Origin: Kordia sp965224175
GTDB taxonomy: Bacteria; Bacteroidota; Bacteroidia; Flavobacteriales; Flavobacteriaceae
Direction of reading: 5' to 3'
DNA: 64,000 nucleotides
NCBI RefSeq assembly: GCF_965224175.1
Contig: NZ_OZ245041.1
Location: 4,402,001-4,466,000 of the forward strand
The notes beneath the pieces are model-generated. The model made no database searches. It saw nothing but the letters and a program-made list of their open reading frames with translations, and was not told the DNA's origin. The number at the start of each line of letters is the position of its first letter. The stretch's first letter is position 1. Both the position numbers and the translations under genes were made by a program. This document shows positions 19,000 through 28,457 of this stretch, piece after piece.

Positions 19000-19875
19000 T
19001 CATGTTGCGTTTTCAACTTCTGTCAGATAAAAATCTCTAAGCTTATGACGTCCGTAACGTTGTGCTATATGATCTTCTTTCATTAATGTTAGAAAAAATT
19101 CAATAGGTCCGTATGTTGCTACAGATGTGAATTTTCTCAAGATCCAAATGGTAAGTTGGCGTATCCAATCTGGTAAATGTAGAATTTTTGGTTTTTTATG
19201 ATTGACTTCAAATGCCATTTTAGCTATTTCATTGTGAGTCAGTATTTCTGGACCGCCTATCGTAATTTCTTTTATAGGATTATGTATGACATCCAAACAG
19301 ACTTCAGCGAGATCTGCTCCGTGAATCGGATTCATCAATTGTTCGCCATTACCAAATAAAAATACGTTTCCTTTTTTAGCCATTTCTAAGAAATCCTTCA
19401 TATCCGAGAAGAACCCATTTGGTCGAACAATGGTATATTCAAGACCTGATTTTTTTAATGCATCTACAAAAGCTTCTTTTGCTGCTGTAATTTTTAAATC
19501 GCGATGTTTATCTCCATTAATAACAGAGATGTAAATAAATTTACGAACACCAGCTTTTTGCGCTTCTTGCATTAGGTTTAGATTTGCTTGATAATCAACA
19601 TCCATATAGGTTAAGCCATCTTTTTGACGTGTAATTCCAATAGTAGATATTACAGTATCTACATTTTTACAAATACCATGTAACGTTTCTGGCTTTGTAA
19701 CTTCTGCTTTCACAACGTGTAATCTTGAAGATTCAAGGTTATTCAGTTTTTTAGGATCACGCGCAATTAATCTGCCAGAAAGTTCTCTATGCTGCATTTC
19801 TTGCGCTATATGATGTCCCAAATAGCCAGTTGCGCCTGCCAGAAGAACCATTTTGTTTTCTTTTTTTAAAGACAT
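19000..19875 (-). CDS. NmrA-like atypical SDR oxidoreductase
   Basis: A 291-residue NAD(P)-binding protein of the atypical/extended SDR type. The Rossmann motif LLAGATGYLGHHIAQ is at about 10-25. VDTVISTIGITR follows at the end of strand 4, then FIYISVINGDK and LEYTIVRPNGFF, typical of NAD(P)-dependent epimerase/NmrA-like proteins. A canonical YxxxK pair is not obvious, so it may be a redox sensor or a ubiquinone-related protein rather than a classical dehydrogenase. It starts 19 bp after the serine hydrolase stop and is probably co-transcribed with it. The substrate is unknown. Confidence 0.75.
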   Translation of the reverse strand: MSLKKENKMVLLAGATGYLGHHIAQEMQHRELSGRLIARDPKKLNNLESSRLHVVKAEVTKPETLHGICKNVDTVISTIGITRQKDGLTYMDVDYQANLNLMQEAQKAGVRKFIYISVINGDKHRDLKITAAKEAFVDALKKSGLEYTIVRPNGFFSDMKDFLEMAKKGNVFLFGNGEQLMNPIHGADLAEVCLDVIHNPIKEITIGGPEILTHNEIAKMAFEVNHKKPKILHLPDWIRQLTIWILRKFTSVATYGPIEFFLTLMKEDHIAQRYGRHKLRDFYLTEVENAT

Positions 19876-19894
19876 GTTTATAGAGTTTGGTTGA

Positions 19895-21157
19895 TTAATT
19901 ATTTTGAATGTATTGTTGTATGCCTTCTTTTATTAATTGCAGTACTTCTTCCCATTTTTGGGTGTTTTCTGAAAATGTAGCATCCATATTTGCAATAATT
20001 GAAAAGCCAGTACTTCCATTTTCTTTAATTTCCATATGACTTGATACACCTAGACTGTTTCCTCCATGCATCCAACTATTGTCCTTTTTATACCAATATA
20101 TTCCATGATTCTCCGCAAAGAAGCTAGGAACTACTCCAGATGCTAATTGCTCTGTAAATAACATTTGATAATATTCATTAGGAAATAATGTATTAGACTG
20201 TCCTTGGATTCCTTTCATCATATCTAATAGGTAATAACTCAATTCTGTGTTTGATGTATGAATACTACCTTCAGGATATCCGTGATTTCCGTAGAATGGT
20301 AAAGGTGTGTTTTTATCCAAATAAGGAATCGCATTTTGTTGTAAATCTACTTCCAATATATTAAATGTAGTATGTATCATTTGTAGTGGTTCCATAATAT
20401 TTGATTTTGTGTAGGATGCAAAATCTTGTGCTGTTGCTGCTTCGATTACAAAACCCATTAATGCTGTTGCTACATTTGAATACGACCATGTAGTACCTGG
20501 CACACTGTCTAAAAAGTTCGTTTCACCATACAACGCACCATCTTCCAAAAAATATTCTGCTAAGTAATCGTCCAAAGGTTCAGGATTGGTTACTTGAAGA
20601 CCTAATGCATCTGTTAGAATAGTTGCACCATTAGTAGACATATTTTGTCCTGGCAATACAAAATAATTTGTCGTAAGATAGGTATTTGGATCATCAATTA
20701 TTCCAGAGGTATGTGTAACTAAGTGTTTTACTTTTAGGACTGCTTCAGGATTTCTAAGATTGATAACAGCAACAGGAAGTAGTTCATTAATTGGTGTTTC
20801 TAAAGTGAAATAACCTTGTTCTATGGCTTTAGCTGTAGCAGCCGCAACAAAGGTTTTACTTAACGAAGCAATATTAATGATGGTTTCATTACTAAAATCT
20901 TGGCTATCTTGAATGTTTTGAAAACCAAAGGATTTACTGTAAGATACATTATTATTGAGTGCAATATTAATGGCAAAACCAGCAATTTCTTTCGTATTTA
21001 AAACTTGCTGTAAGTATGCTGTTAAATCTTCTTGCGTTTGAATGTTTGTAGGTGATGGATTTTCTAAAATCGCATCATCATCGTTAGCACATGAAGTATT
21101 TAATAGTAGAAAAAAAATGACTGTGAGTAATTTGATTGTTGTTTTTAGGTGTAACAT
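19895..21157 (-). CDS. serine hydrolase, beta-lactamase/class C PBP fold, lipoprotein
   Basis: A 420-residue lipoprotein (lipobox NTSC). Catalytic motifs of the class C beta-lactamase/DD-peptidase superfamily are S98-L-S-K101 in IASLSKTF, the YSN triad (YSNVATALMG) and HGG in MHGGNSLGVS near the C-terminus. These families include D-aminopeptidases, esterases and beta-lactamases, and the substrate cannot be told from the motifs. It probably acts in the periplasm or on the cell surface. It is followed after 19 bp by an NmrA-like reductase and preceded (178 bp) by an AraC-type regulator on the same strand, which may control it. Confidence 0.85.
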   Translation of the reverse strand: MLHLKTTIKLLTVIFFLLLNTSCANDDDAILENPSPTNIQTQEDLTAYLQQVLNTKEIAGFAINIALNNNVSYSKSFGFQNIQDSQDFSNETIINIASLSKTFVAAATAKAIEQGYFTLETPINELLPVAVINLRNPEAVLKVKHLVTHTSGIIDDPNTYLTTNYFVLPGQNMSTNGATILTDALGLQVTNPEPLDDYLAEYFLEDGALYGETNFLDSVPGTTWSYSNVATALMGFVIEAATAQDFASYTKSNIMEPLQMIHTTFNILEVDLQQNAIPYLDKNTPLPFYGNHGYPEGSIHTSNTELSYYLLDMMKGIQGQSNTLFPNEYYQMLFTEQLASGVVPSFFAENHGIYWYKKDNSWMHGGNSLGVSSHMEIKENGSTGFSIIANMDATFSENTQKWEEVLQLIKEGIQQYIQNN

Positions 21158-21335
21158 AACTGTTCGTTTTTTTACTCGTACTGAGTTGATTTATAAATTT
21201 TGACAGTACAAATGTGTGACGAAATAAAAAGACAATCGTTCTGAAATGAGATTCAGAACTTATAAAGTGAGATTCGGAACTTTTTAGACCTTAAGAAGAA
21301 AAGAAAATGAAAAATTTAAAAAGGTGAGTGCGTTT

Positions 21336-23126
21336 TTATGTTCTGTTTTTTAACCAAGCTTTTGGTGTAATACCTTCCATTTTTTTAAAGAAGGTGTTAA
21401 AAACGGTTTTAGAATTGAATCCGCTTTCATACGCTAAACCTAATATCGTTAGATGTTTATTCTCTGGTTGTATAGCTATATGTTTAAAGTAACTTAAACG
21501 ATGTCCATTGATGAGTTCATTGAAGTTTGTTTGTAGCGTATCATTAATAAATTTTGAGAGCTTATTAGGATTGATATTTAATTGTTTAGCTAATGAACGT
21601 AAAGAGATTTCGGAGTTTAAAAAAGGTTTTGAGGTTTGTAATAACTCGTTTAGTTCAGACAATAATTTAGATGATTCATCTTCAGTAAATATCAATGATG
21701 TATTTACATTTGGTTCAGGCAGAAACAATGCTTTAATTTCATTCGTAGCTGCAATACTGTGTATCAATTTTTTATACTTGCTTGTATGTCTTAAAGGTTC
21801 GAAAAAAGGATCAAACTGAAAATTTATTACTTGACCTATTCTTTCCGTTACCAGGATCTCTAAACGGTTTAAAGCTTCTTCTGTTTTATCACAATAAATT
21901 AAGTAGTATAAGTCCCAACAAACCATTAGATTCTCTTCATCAGATAAGAGAAACTCATTATAAGTAATGATTTGCTGATTGATTACCGCATTATATATTT
22001 CTTCAATAATGACAACAAATTTGTCACTAAGAAAGGTTTTAGCAAATAAGATAGCTTCATTTTTCTTCTTATTGAAAATAAAACAAGCCAATTTTAGATG
22101 TCTACTTAAGTCAAAAGTCTTGTCGATTTTTAAGGAACTTTCAAAACATTTTATGGCTGTATCATAATCTCCTGTTAAATAAAAAATATTTCCTCTAGTA
22201 TAATAGTGATTTGGTGATAGAGGATTTATTTTTAAAATATGTTCCGTTTCTTTTAGAGCTTCATCAAACAAACCGTTTGCGGTGTATAATTCTGCCAAAG
22301 CTTCATTGGCTTCACTGAAATACGGATTGATACTTAGACATTCTATGAGTTCTTGATATCCTTTTTTGAATTCCCAATTTCCCCAGAAACTGATGGTCGC
22401 TTTTGCAAAATGTCCCATGTATGAATTAGCATTTAAATCATAACCTTTTTTGAGATACTCATTTGCTTTTTTTAAACCTTCTGTTCTATCTATATGTTGC
22501 CAACTACCAATAATAACATAGCACCAACCAATAGCTACTAATGGATCTGCATAATTAGTGTCTATAGTAGCGCTTTTTTTATAGAAATCTATGGCTTTCT
22601 CCATATTAACCAAATTCCATGTCAACTGGTAATGTCTTCCCTTAAGATACCATTGATAGGCTTTTAAGTTTTGCGTATGTATGGTTGAAAGTGATTCATC
22701 AATATCAATATGTCCGAAGTTTTCTCGGATTTTATCAGCTATTAGTAAGCTAATTTCATCTTGTAGTTCAAATACATCGTCTAATTGCCGGTCAAACTTT
22801 TCTGACCACAACAAAAATCCATTATCTGTACGTGTTAGTTGAGTTGAAATTCGAATTCTATCTTTTGCGATTCTAATACTGCCTTCTACGGCATTTGTAA
22901 CTCCTAGTTCATTTCCTATGATTCGTATATCGGTATGTTTGTCCTTAAATGCAAAGGATGACGTTCTAGCGGTTACTTTTAGTCCTTCAATTTTTGATAG
23001 TGCATTGATGATTTCTTCGGTAATACCATCAGAAAAGTAATCGTAACTGGCATCACCGCTCATATTTTTGAAGGGTAAGACAACAATGGATTTATCCAAG
23101 TCAGCAATGTTGTTAGGTCTTTCCAA
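21336..23126 (-). CDS. TolB-like/TPR/AraC transcriptional regulator
   Basis: A 596-residue soluble regulator. The N-terminal domain (about 12-145) starts SIVVLPFKNMSGD and continues DGITEEIINALSK and LWSEKFDR. This is the TolB-N/FlgO-like module often attached to adenylate cyclases and TPR proteins. TPR-like repeats fill about 150-400. The AraC HTH is at about 495-595, with LRSLAKQLNINPNKLSKFIND (first helix-turn-helix) and LGLAYESGFNSKTVFNTFFKKM (second). It has no signal peptide or membrane helix. It follows argH after 73 bp and precedes the serine hydrolase gene. The hydrolase-reductase pair is the most likely target, by position only. Confidence 0.85.
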   Translation of the reverse strand: MERPNNIADLDKSIVVLPFKNMSGDASYDYFSDGITEEIINALSKIEGLKVTARTSSFAFKDKHTDIRIIGNELGVTNAVEGSIRIAKDRIRISTQLTRTDNGFLLWSEKFDRQLDDVFELQDEISLLIADKIRENFGHIDIDESLSTIHTQNLKAYQWYLKGRHYQLTWNLVNMEKAIDFYKKSATIDTNYADPLVAIGWCYVIIGSWQHIDRTEGLKKANEYLKKGYDLNANSYMGHFAKATISFWGNWEFKKGYQELIECLSINPYFSEANEALAELYTANGLFDEALKETEHILKINPLSPNHYYTRGNIFYLTGDYDTAIKCFESSLKIDKTFDLSRHLKLACFIFNKKKNEAILFAKTFLSDKFVVIIEEIYNAVINQQIITYNEFLLSDEENLMVCWDLYYLIYCDKTEEALNRLEILVTERIGQVINFQFDPFFEPLRHTSKYKKLIHSIAATNEIKALFLPEPNVNTSLIFTEDESSKLLSELNELLQTSKPFLNSEISLRSLAKQLNINPNKLSKFINDTLQTNFNELINGHRLSYFKHIAIQPENKHLTILGLAYESGFNSKTVFNTFFKKMEGITPKAWLKNRT

Positions 23127-23199
23127 AAGAAATAATCAAATAATTAGAATTGATTCTCAAAAATAAGTAAAATTAGTATTACTACTTATACCTTAAAAC

Positions 23200-24486
23200 T
23201 TAGTTTATTTCTGTTGATAACATTTTTTCTTTGATTTTATCAAGATGTAAATTATGTATACTTCCAATATGTGTATGTCTTTTAGAAGTTTCTACAGCAT
23301 ACGTTCCATCTTCTACTTGTTTCCCTATTTTTTGATAAGCTTCTCTAAAAGAAACGCCTTCCATAACTAAATTATTAATACTATCTACAGTAGAAAGGTA
23401 TTTGTATTTTTCATCGCTAAAGTCGATTTCTTTTATTTGAATTTGTTGAATAGAATGATTGAAGATTTCCAATACATTTTTTAAATCTTCAAAAGCTGTA
23501 ATCATGTGTTCTTTTAGAAGTTGAAAATCTCTATGATAGCCACTTGGTAAATTGTTGGTAATGAGTAGCATTTCAGTATATAATGCTTGAACCTTATTAC
23601 ATTTTCCACGAATCAACTCAAAGACATCAGGATTTTTTTTGTGCGGCATAATACTACTTCCAGTTGTTAAGGTATCCGGAAACGCAATAAAGTTAAAATT
23701 CTGGCTCATGTATAAGCAGATATCCATCGCAAATCGCGCTAATGTATTAGATAAACTTCCTAGTGCCATTGAAACAGTTCGTTCGCTTTTTCCTCTACTC
23801 ATTTGTGCGGCTACGACATTATATTTTAAAGTATTGAAACCTAATTCTTTTGTAGTAAATGCTCTATCAATAGGAAAAGAACTTCCATATCCAGCAGCAG
23901 AACCTAACGGATTTTGATCAACTGTTTTTAAAGCTGCTTGCAATACATATACATCATCAACTAACAATTCGGCATATGCAGAAAACCATAAACCAAAAGA
24001 AGAAGGCATAGCAACTTGTAAATGTGTATAACCTGGCAATAAAGCTTCTTTGTGTGTATCTGCTAACTGTAAAAGTGTGTCAAATAATGTTTGTGTTTGC
24101 GCAATGATAATGTTCAGATTATTTTTGTAGAATAACTGTAGTGCAACTAAAACTTGATCGTTTCTAGAACGCGCCGTATGAATCTTTTTTCCAACATTAC
24201 CATATTTTTGAATCAACTCGAACTCAATCTTAGAATGTACATCTTCAAATTGTGTTTCTATCGCAAAAGTACGGTTATGTACCTGTTGCAGTAACGTTTC
24301 CAATCCTTCACAAAGTTGTTGTAATTCTTCTGCTGTAATGATATTAATTTTTTCTAGCATTTTAGCATGTGCTATTGACGCTAGGATGTCGTATTGAGCA
24401 ATATGTAGATCAATTTCTCGATCGTTTCCAACGGTAAATGCTTCAATTTTTTTATCTATATCGATTCCTTTATCCCAAAGTTTCAT
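23200..24486 (-). CDS. argH: argininosuccinate lyase
   Basis: Last step of arginine synthesis: argininosuccinate to arginine and fumarate. The 428-residue protein carries the fumarase/aspartase-superfamily signature GSSIMPHKKNPD, whose second serine is the catalytic base in the family, plus SRNDQV and TAxSRNDQ-type sequence near residue 110 (KIHTARSRNDQV). It is a little shorter than many ArgH proteins (about 460) but has all the main blocks. It is the last gene of the eight-gene operon and starts 12 bp after argE. It acts in the cytoplasm as a tetramer. Confidence 0.95.
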   Translation of the reverse strand: MKLWDKGIDIDKKIEAFTVGNDREIDLHIAQYDILASIAHAKMLEKINIITAEELQQLCEGLETLLQQVHNRTFAIETQFEDVHSKIEFELIQKYGNVGKKIHTARSRNDQVLVALQLFYKNNLNIIIAQTQTLFDTLLQLADTHKEALLPGYTHLQVAMPSSFGLWFSAYAELLVDDVYVLQAALKTVDQNPLGSAAGYGSSFPIDRAFTTKELGFNTLKYNVVAAQMSRGKSERTVSMALGSLSNTLARFAMDICLYMSQNFNFIAFPDTLTTGSSIMPHKKNPDVFELIRGKCNKVQALYTEMLLITNNLPSGYHRDFQLLKEHMITAFEDLKNVLEIFNHSIQQIQIKEIDFSDEKYKYLSTVDSINNLVMEGVSFREAYQKIGKQVEDGTYAVETSKRHTHIGSIHNLHLDKIKEKMLSTEIN

Positions 24487-24498
24487 GTATTTTCAATT

Positions 24499-25563
24499 TT
24501 ATAGTATTTTTTCTAATATTTTAATGTACAGATCAATTCCTTCTTCTATTTCATTCAAATAAATAAATTCATCAGCCGTATGCGAACGTCTACTATCGCC
24601 AGGTCCTAATTTTAAAGAAGGACACGATAATACTGCTTGATCTGATAGTGTAGGAGAACCATAGGTTTCTCTGCCTAATGCTATTCCTGCTTGTACAAGT
24701 GGATGTTTTTTAGGAATAGAGGAGGAGTTTAACCGTAAACTTCTCGGAATGATTTCAGAACAAGGCGCTTTTTTCTGAAGAATACTAACAATTTCTTTAT
24801 TCGTATATGCATCATTCACACGAACATCTACAACTAGATTTACATTAGCAGGAACGGCGTTGTGTTGTTTTCCAGCATTGATTTGTGTTACGGTCATTTT
24901 TACATCTCCCAAAACAGCAGACGATTTTTTAAAAGAGAATTCTTGAAACCATTTCAAAACGTCAATAGTATTATAAATAGCATTATCTGTATTTGGATGT
25001 GCGGCATGACTTGGTGTTCCCGTTACGGTAGCATCAAACACAATCAAACCTTTTTCAGCAATTGCCAATTGCATCAATGTAGGTTCACCAACAATGGCGA
25101 CATCAATTTTTGGTATGATGGAAAGCATACTATTTAAACCATTTTCGCCACTGCTTTCTTCTTCTGCGGAAGCGACAATAACAAGGTTGTACTGCAAATC
25201 TGCTTGATGATAAAAATGAGTAAATGTAGCAATGAGTGACACTAAACATCCGCCAGCATCATTACTTCCCAAGCCGTATAGTTTTCCATTTTCTACCGTA
25301 GTTCTAAACGGATCTTTTGTATATCCGTTATTTGGTTTTACAGTGTCATGATGAGAGTTTAGTAATAATGTCGGTTTCTTTTCATCAAAGTATAGATTGG
25401 TTGCCCAAATATTATTTTTAGTTCGTTTAAAAGGAATTTGATATTGCTGAAACCAATTTTCAATATGCTTTGCAGTACCTTGTTCTTCAGAGGAAAATGA
25501 AGGTGTTTCAATGAGTTTTTTCAGTAAAGCAATAGCTTCGTTTGTTAATTCTGGATGCTTCAT
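24499..25563 (-). CDS. argE: acyl-ornithine/acyl-citrulline deacylase, M20 family
   Basis: A 354-residue M20 metallopeptidase. The metal site is visible in NSHHDTVKP (His and Asp), GSNDAGGC and the Glu pair ASAEEESSGENG. In bacteria that use an acyl-ornithine carbamoyltransferase, this enzyme removes the acyl group from N-acyl-citrulline rather than from acyl-ornithine. That role is inferred from the argF'-type gene in the same operon. It overlaps argB by 4 bp (ATGA) and is followed 12 bp later by argH. Whether the acyl group is acetyl or succinyl is not settled by the sequence. Confidence 0.88.
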   Translation of the reverse strand: MKHPELTNEAIALLKKLIETPSFSSEEQGTAKHIENWFQQYQIPFKRTKNNIWATNLYFDEKKPTLLLNSHHDTVKPNNGYTKDPFRTTVENGKLYGLGSNDAGGCLVSLIATFTHFYHQADLQYNLVIVASAEEESSGENGLNSMLSIIPKIDVAIVGEPTLMQLAIAEKGLIVFDATVTGTPSHAAHPNTDNAIYNTIDVLKWFQEFSFKKSSAVLGDVKMTVTQINAGKQHNAVPANVNLVVDVRVNDAYTNKEIVSILQKKAPCSEIIPRSLRLNSSSIPKKHPLVQAGIALGRETYGSPTLSDQAVLSCPSLKLGPGDSRRSHTADEFIYLNEIEEGIDLYIKILEKIL

Positions 25564-26336
25564 TTTTGAATGGTTGTGTGTTTCAAGTTTTTATTTAATA
25601 TCATAGACGATTTTCCTATGTGTACTTTTTGTACGCTGTGATGTATTGCATGAAAACAATTGGTGAGTTTTGGTAACATTCCATCTGCAATGATGTTATT
25701 TTTAAGTAAAACAGGATAGTTTTTAGAATCAATGGTTTCAATCACAGAACTGTCATTATTCACATCTTTTAGAACGCCGTTTTTTTCAAAACAATAATAG
25801 AGTTCTGTTGCATAATCATTCGCGAAAGCAATTGCCAATTCAGAAGCAACGGTATCTGCGTTTGTATTTAGTAATTGTCCATTTTTATCATGTGTAATTG
25901 CACAAAAAACAGGTGTAATATTATTATTTAATACTATTTTTAGATGTTTAATATTTACTTTTTGAATGTCCCCTACAAATCCATAATCAATTGTTTCTGT
26001 AGAACGCTTTACCGCAACAATACTATTGCCGTCAGCGCCTGAAAAACCAATAGCATTCGTGTTTTTGGCTTGCAGTTTGGCAACGATTGTTTTATTGATT
26101 TTCCCAGCATACAGCATGGTAATAATGTCTAATGTTTCAGCATTTGTAATACGTCTTCCGTTGATCATTTTTACCTCAATATTCATTTGTTGAGCTAAGG
26201 CAGTAGCCGATTTTCCTCCGCCATGTATCAAAATTTTTGGGGAAGTTACTTGTGAAAAATTATCTAAAAAATCATTCAAAGCTGCATCATCATTAATAAT
26301 ATGTCCACCAATTTTTACAATTTTTAATGTTTTCAT
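25560..26336 (-). CDS. argB: N-acylglutamate kinase
   Basis: Phosphorylates N-acylglutamate in the second step of arginine synthesis. The 258-residue amino acid kinase has IKIGGH-type start (VKIGGHIIND), the nucleotide loop IHGGGKSAT and GRRITN. NTNADTVASELAIAF is near residue 180. It is flanked by argF' (2-bp gap) and argE (4-bp overlap). The protein lacks the N-terminal extension found in arginine-sensitive kinases, so feedback by arginine may act elsewhere, for example through the leader peptide found upstream of the operon. That last point is inference. Confidence 0.93.
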   Translation of the reverse strand: MKTLKIVKIGGHIINDDAALNDFLDNFSQVTSPKILIHGGGKSATALAQQMNIEVKMINGRRITNAETLDIITMLYAGKINKTIVAKLQAKNTNAIGFSGADGNSIVAVKRSTETIDYGFVGDIQKVNIKHLKIVLNNNITPVFCAITHDKNGQLLNTNADTVASELAIAFANDYATELYYCFEKNGVLKDVNNDSSVIETIDSKNYPVLLKNNIIADGMLPKLTNCFHAIHHSVQKVHIGKSSMILNKNLKHTTIQK

Positions 26337-26338
26337 AA

Positions 26339-27280
26339 CTACAATTTTTCCAAGATTTTTTTCAATACAACTTGAGCCGAATACACTCTATTTTCTGCTT
26401 GCTGAATGACTACAGAGTTTTCACTGTCTAACACAGCATCTTCCACAACCACATTTCTTCTTACAGGTAAGCAATGCATGAATTTTGTATTTTTTACTTT
26501 ATCTTTTGTAAGCATCCAATTGCTATCTTGAAGCAATACTTCTCCATACGATTCATAACTGCTCCAATTTTTAGCGTACACAAAATCAGCATTTTCTAAA
26601 GCTGCTTTTTGATCGTGGTAAACAGGAGTTTTTTTAGTGATTTCTGAGTTCAGTTCATACCCTTTTGGATGTGTAATACTTAAATCTACATCTAGTTGTT
26701 GCATCATTTCTACAAACGAATTTGCAACGGCTTGTGGCAATGCTTTTGGATGTGGCGCCCATGATAAAACAACTTTGGGTTTTTGTTTCCTTTTTAATTC
26801 TTCAATCGTGATAGCATCTGCCAAAGCCTGCAACGGATGCATGGTTGCACTTTCCATATTTACAACAGGAACTGTGGCATGTTTTAGAAAGCTATTTAAA
26901 ATCCATTCGGAATTATCTTTTTCCTTGCTTTTTAAACTTGGAAATGCTCTGAGAGCAATAATATCAGCATATTGAGAAATAACTTGTGCTGCTTCTTTTA
27001 CATGTTCGGATGAATCTAAATTCATTACTGTACCTTCGGTAAACTCTAAGTTCCAAGCGTCAGTTACATTTAAAATCATCACATCCATTCCTAAGTTTTT
27101 TGCTGCTTTCTCAGTACTTAAACGCGTTCGCAAGCTTGCATTGAAGAACAGCATGATCAATGTTTTATTGATGCCTAAATCTTTGTGTAAGAATGGATTT
27201 TTTTTCAATTGAATTGCCTCCTGAATCGTTTCAGGTATGTTCGTTAAATCGGAAATAGTAGTATATTTTTTCATGTTCAT
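26339..27280 (-). CDS. argF': N-acyl-ornithine carbamoyltransferase
   Basis: Transfers the carbamoyl group to an N-acylated ornithine. The 313-residue ATCase/OTCase-family protein has the carbamoyl-phosphate loop as FFNASLRTRLSTEKAA instead of the STRT of ordinary ArgF. It also has MHPLQALADAITI, VLSWAPHPKALPQAV and FMHCLPVRRN. These match N-acetyl- (Xanthomonas) and N-succinyl- (Bacteroides fragilis) ornithine carbamoyltransferases, not ArgF/ArgI. I cannot decide between acetyl and succinyl. The start is at 27280, where GAGGA lies just upstream. A second ATG is two codons inside. A small hairpin (CTCAC/GTGAG, 27283-27296) spans this ribosome-binding region. Confidence 0.9.
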   Translation of the reverse strand: MNMKKYTTISDLTNIPETIQEAIQLKKNPFLHKDLGINKTLIMLFFNASLRTRLSTEKAAKNLGMDVMILNVTDAWNLEFTEGTVMNLDSSEHVKEAAQVISQYADIIALRAFPSLKSKEKDNSEWILNSFLKHATVPVVNMESATMHPLQALADAITIEELKRKQKPKVVLSWAPHPKALPQAVANSFVEMMQQLDVDLSITHPKGYELNSEITKKTPVYHDQKAALENADFVYAKNWSSYESYGEVLLQDSNWMLTKDKVKNTKFMHCLPVRRNVVVEDAVLDSENSVVIQQAENRVYSAQVVLKKILEKL

Positions 27281-27282
27281 TC

Positions 27283-27296
27283 CTCACGAAAGTGAG
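27283..27296 (-). promoter_or_regulatory. hairpin over the argF' ribosome-binding site
   Basis: The 34-bp argD-argF' gap holds CTCAC-TTTC-GTGAG on the minus strand, ending in the GAGGA just before the ATG. It is a perfect 5-bp stem with a 4-nt loop and could tune argF' translation. No experiment is implied. Confidence 0.35.
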
Positions 27297-27314
27297 TCTG
27301 TTTTTAAGTAAATT

Positions 27315-28448
27315 TTATGTTGATTTTAATGCTTTTTCTAGTGCTTCAATAAACATGTCGATATGTTGTGTTGTAACTGTTAAAGGCGGTAATATTCTCA
27401 GTACATTCGGATTGGCAGCACTTCCCGTAAAAATATGATATTTGTGAATGAGTTTTTTACGTAATTCTGCTACAGGGAAATCAAATTCTAAGCCTAACAT
27501 TAAACCTCTTCCTTTTATGTTTTTAAGTTTGGAGAGTTTGTTTGCTTGCGCTAGAAAATACTCAGAAATTTCACTAGCATTTTTCATCAATTCTTGAGTT
27601 TCTATGATGTTTAGTACTGCTAAAGAAGCACTACATGCTAGATGATTTCCACCAAAAGTGGTTCCTAATAAACCATAAGAAGCTTTAATTTTTGGATGAA
27701 TTAAAATTCCACCTACCGGAAAACCATTTCCCATGCCTTTTGCCATAGAAATAATGTCTGGTGTGATCAAATGTTTTTGAAACGAGAAAAAATCGCCTGT
27801 TCTTCCAAAACCAGCCTGTACTTCATCAGCAATTAGTAATGTATTGTATTGTTTACAGAGAATTTCCAATCCTTGGTAAAATGCTGTCGTACTTTCGTCT
27901 AAACCGCCAACACCTTGAATGCATTCTATAATCACAGCACATGTTTTACCTATTTTTAAAACGGCTTCTACAGTTTCTAAATCTCCTAAATTCACAAAGT
28001 CTACTTTCTGCTGTGCGTTTATTGGAGCTACAATTTTTGTATTATCTGTAGCTGCTACGGCTGCTGAGGTTCTTCCGTGGAAACCGTTTTTAAAAGCTAA
28101 AATGTTTGTTTTATGTGTATGAAATGATGCTAGTTTTAAGGCATTTTCATTTGCTTCTGCGCCAGAATTGCATAAAAACAGTTCATATCCTTTGCAGTTT
28201 GAAAGACTTGTTAGTTTGGATGCTAATTTTTCTTGTAATGGATTTTGAATAGAATTACTATAAAATCCTATTTTTTGCAACTGATTTGAAATGGAAGCTA
28301 CATATTTTGGATGTGAATGTCCAATAGAAATCACTGCATGACCTCCGTATAAATCAAGATATTTTGTATTGTTTTCATCATATACAAATACATCTTTGGC
28401 AAATACTGGAACGATATTAAATACTGGATATACGTTAAATAAACTCAT
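27315..28448 (-). CDS. argD: acyl-ornithine aminotransferase
   Basis: A 377-residue class III PLP aminotransferase that makes N-acyl-ornithine from the semialdehyde with glutamate. Visible blocks are NSGAEANENALKLA, the aspartate motif IADEVQAGFGRTG and the PLP lysine in SMAKGMGNGFPVGG. GTTFGGNHLACSA follows. It is in the fourth position of the operon, 9 bp after argC and 34 bp before argF'. Family members often also act on succinyl-diaminopimelate, so a dual role in lysine synthesis is possible. Confidence 0.93.
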   Translation of the reverse strand: MSLFNVYPVFNIVPVFAKDVFVYDENNTKYLDLYGGHAVISIGHSHPKYVASISNQLQKIGFYSNSIQNPLQEKLASKLTSLSNCKGYELFLCNSGAEANENALKLASFHTHKTNILAFKNGFHGRTSAAVAATDNTKIVAPINAQQKVDFVNLGDLETVEAVLKIGKTCAVIIECIQGVGGLDESTTAFYQGLEILCKQYNTLLIADEVQAGFGRTGDFFSFQKHLITPDIISMAKGMGNGFPVGGILIHPKIKASYGLLGTTFGGNHLACSASLAVLNIIETQELMKNASEISEYFLAQANKLSKLKNIKGRGLMLGLEFDFPVAELRKKLIHKYHIFTGSAANPNVLRILPPLTVTTQHIDMFIEALEKALKST

Positions 28449-28457
28449 GATGTTTTG

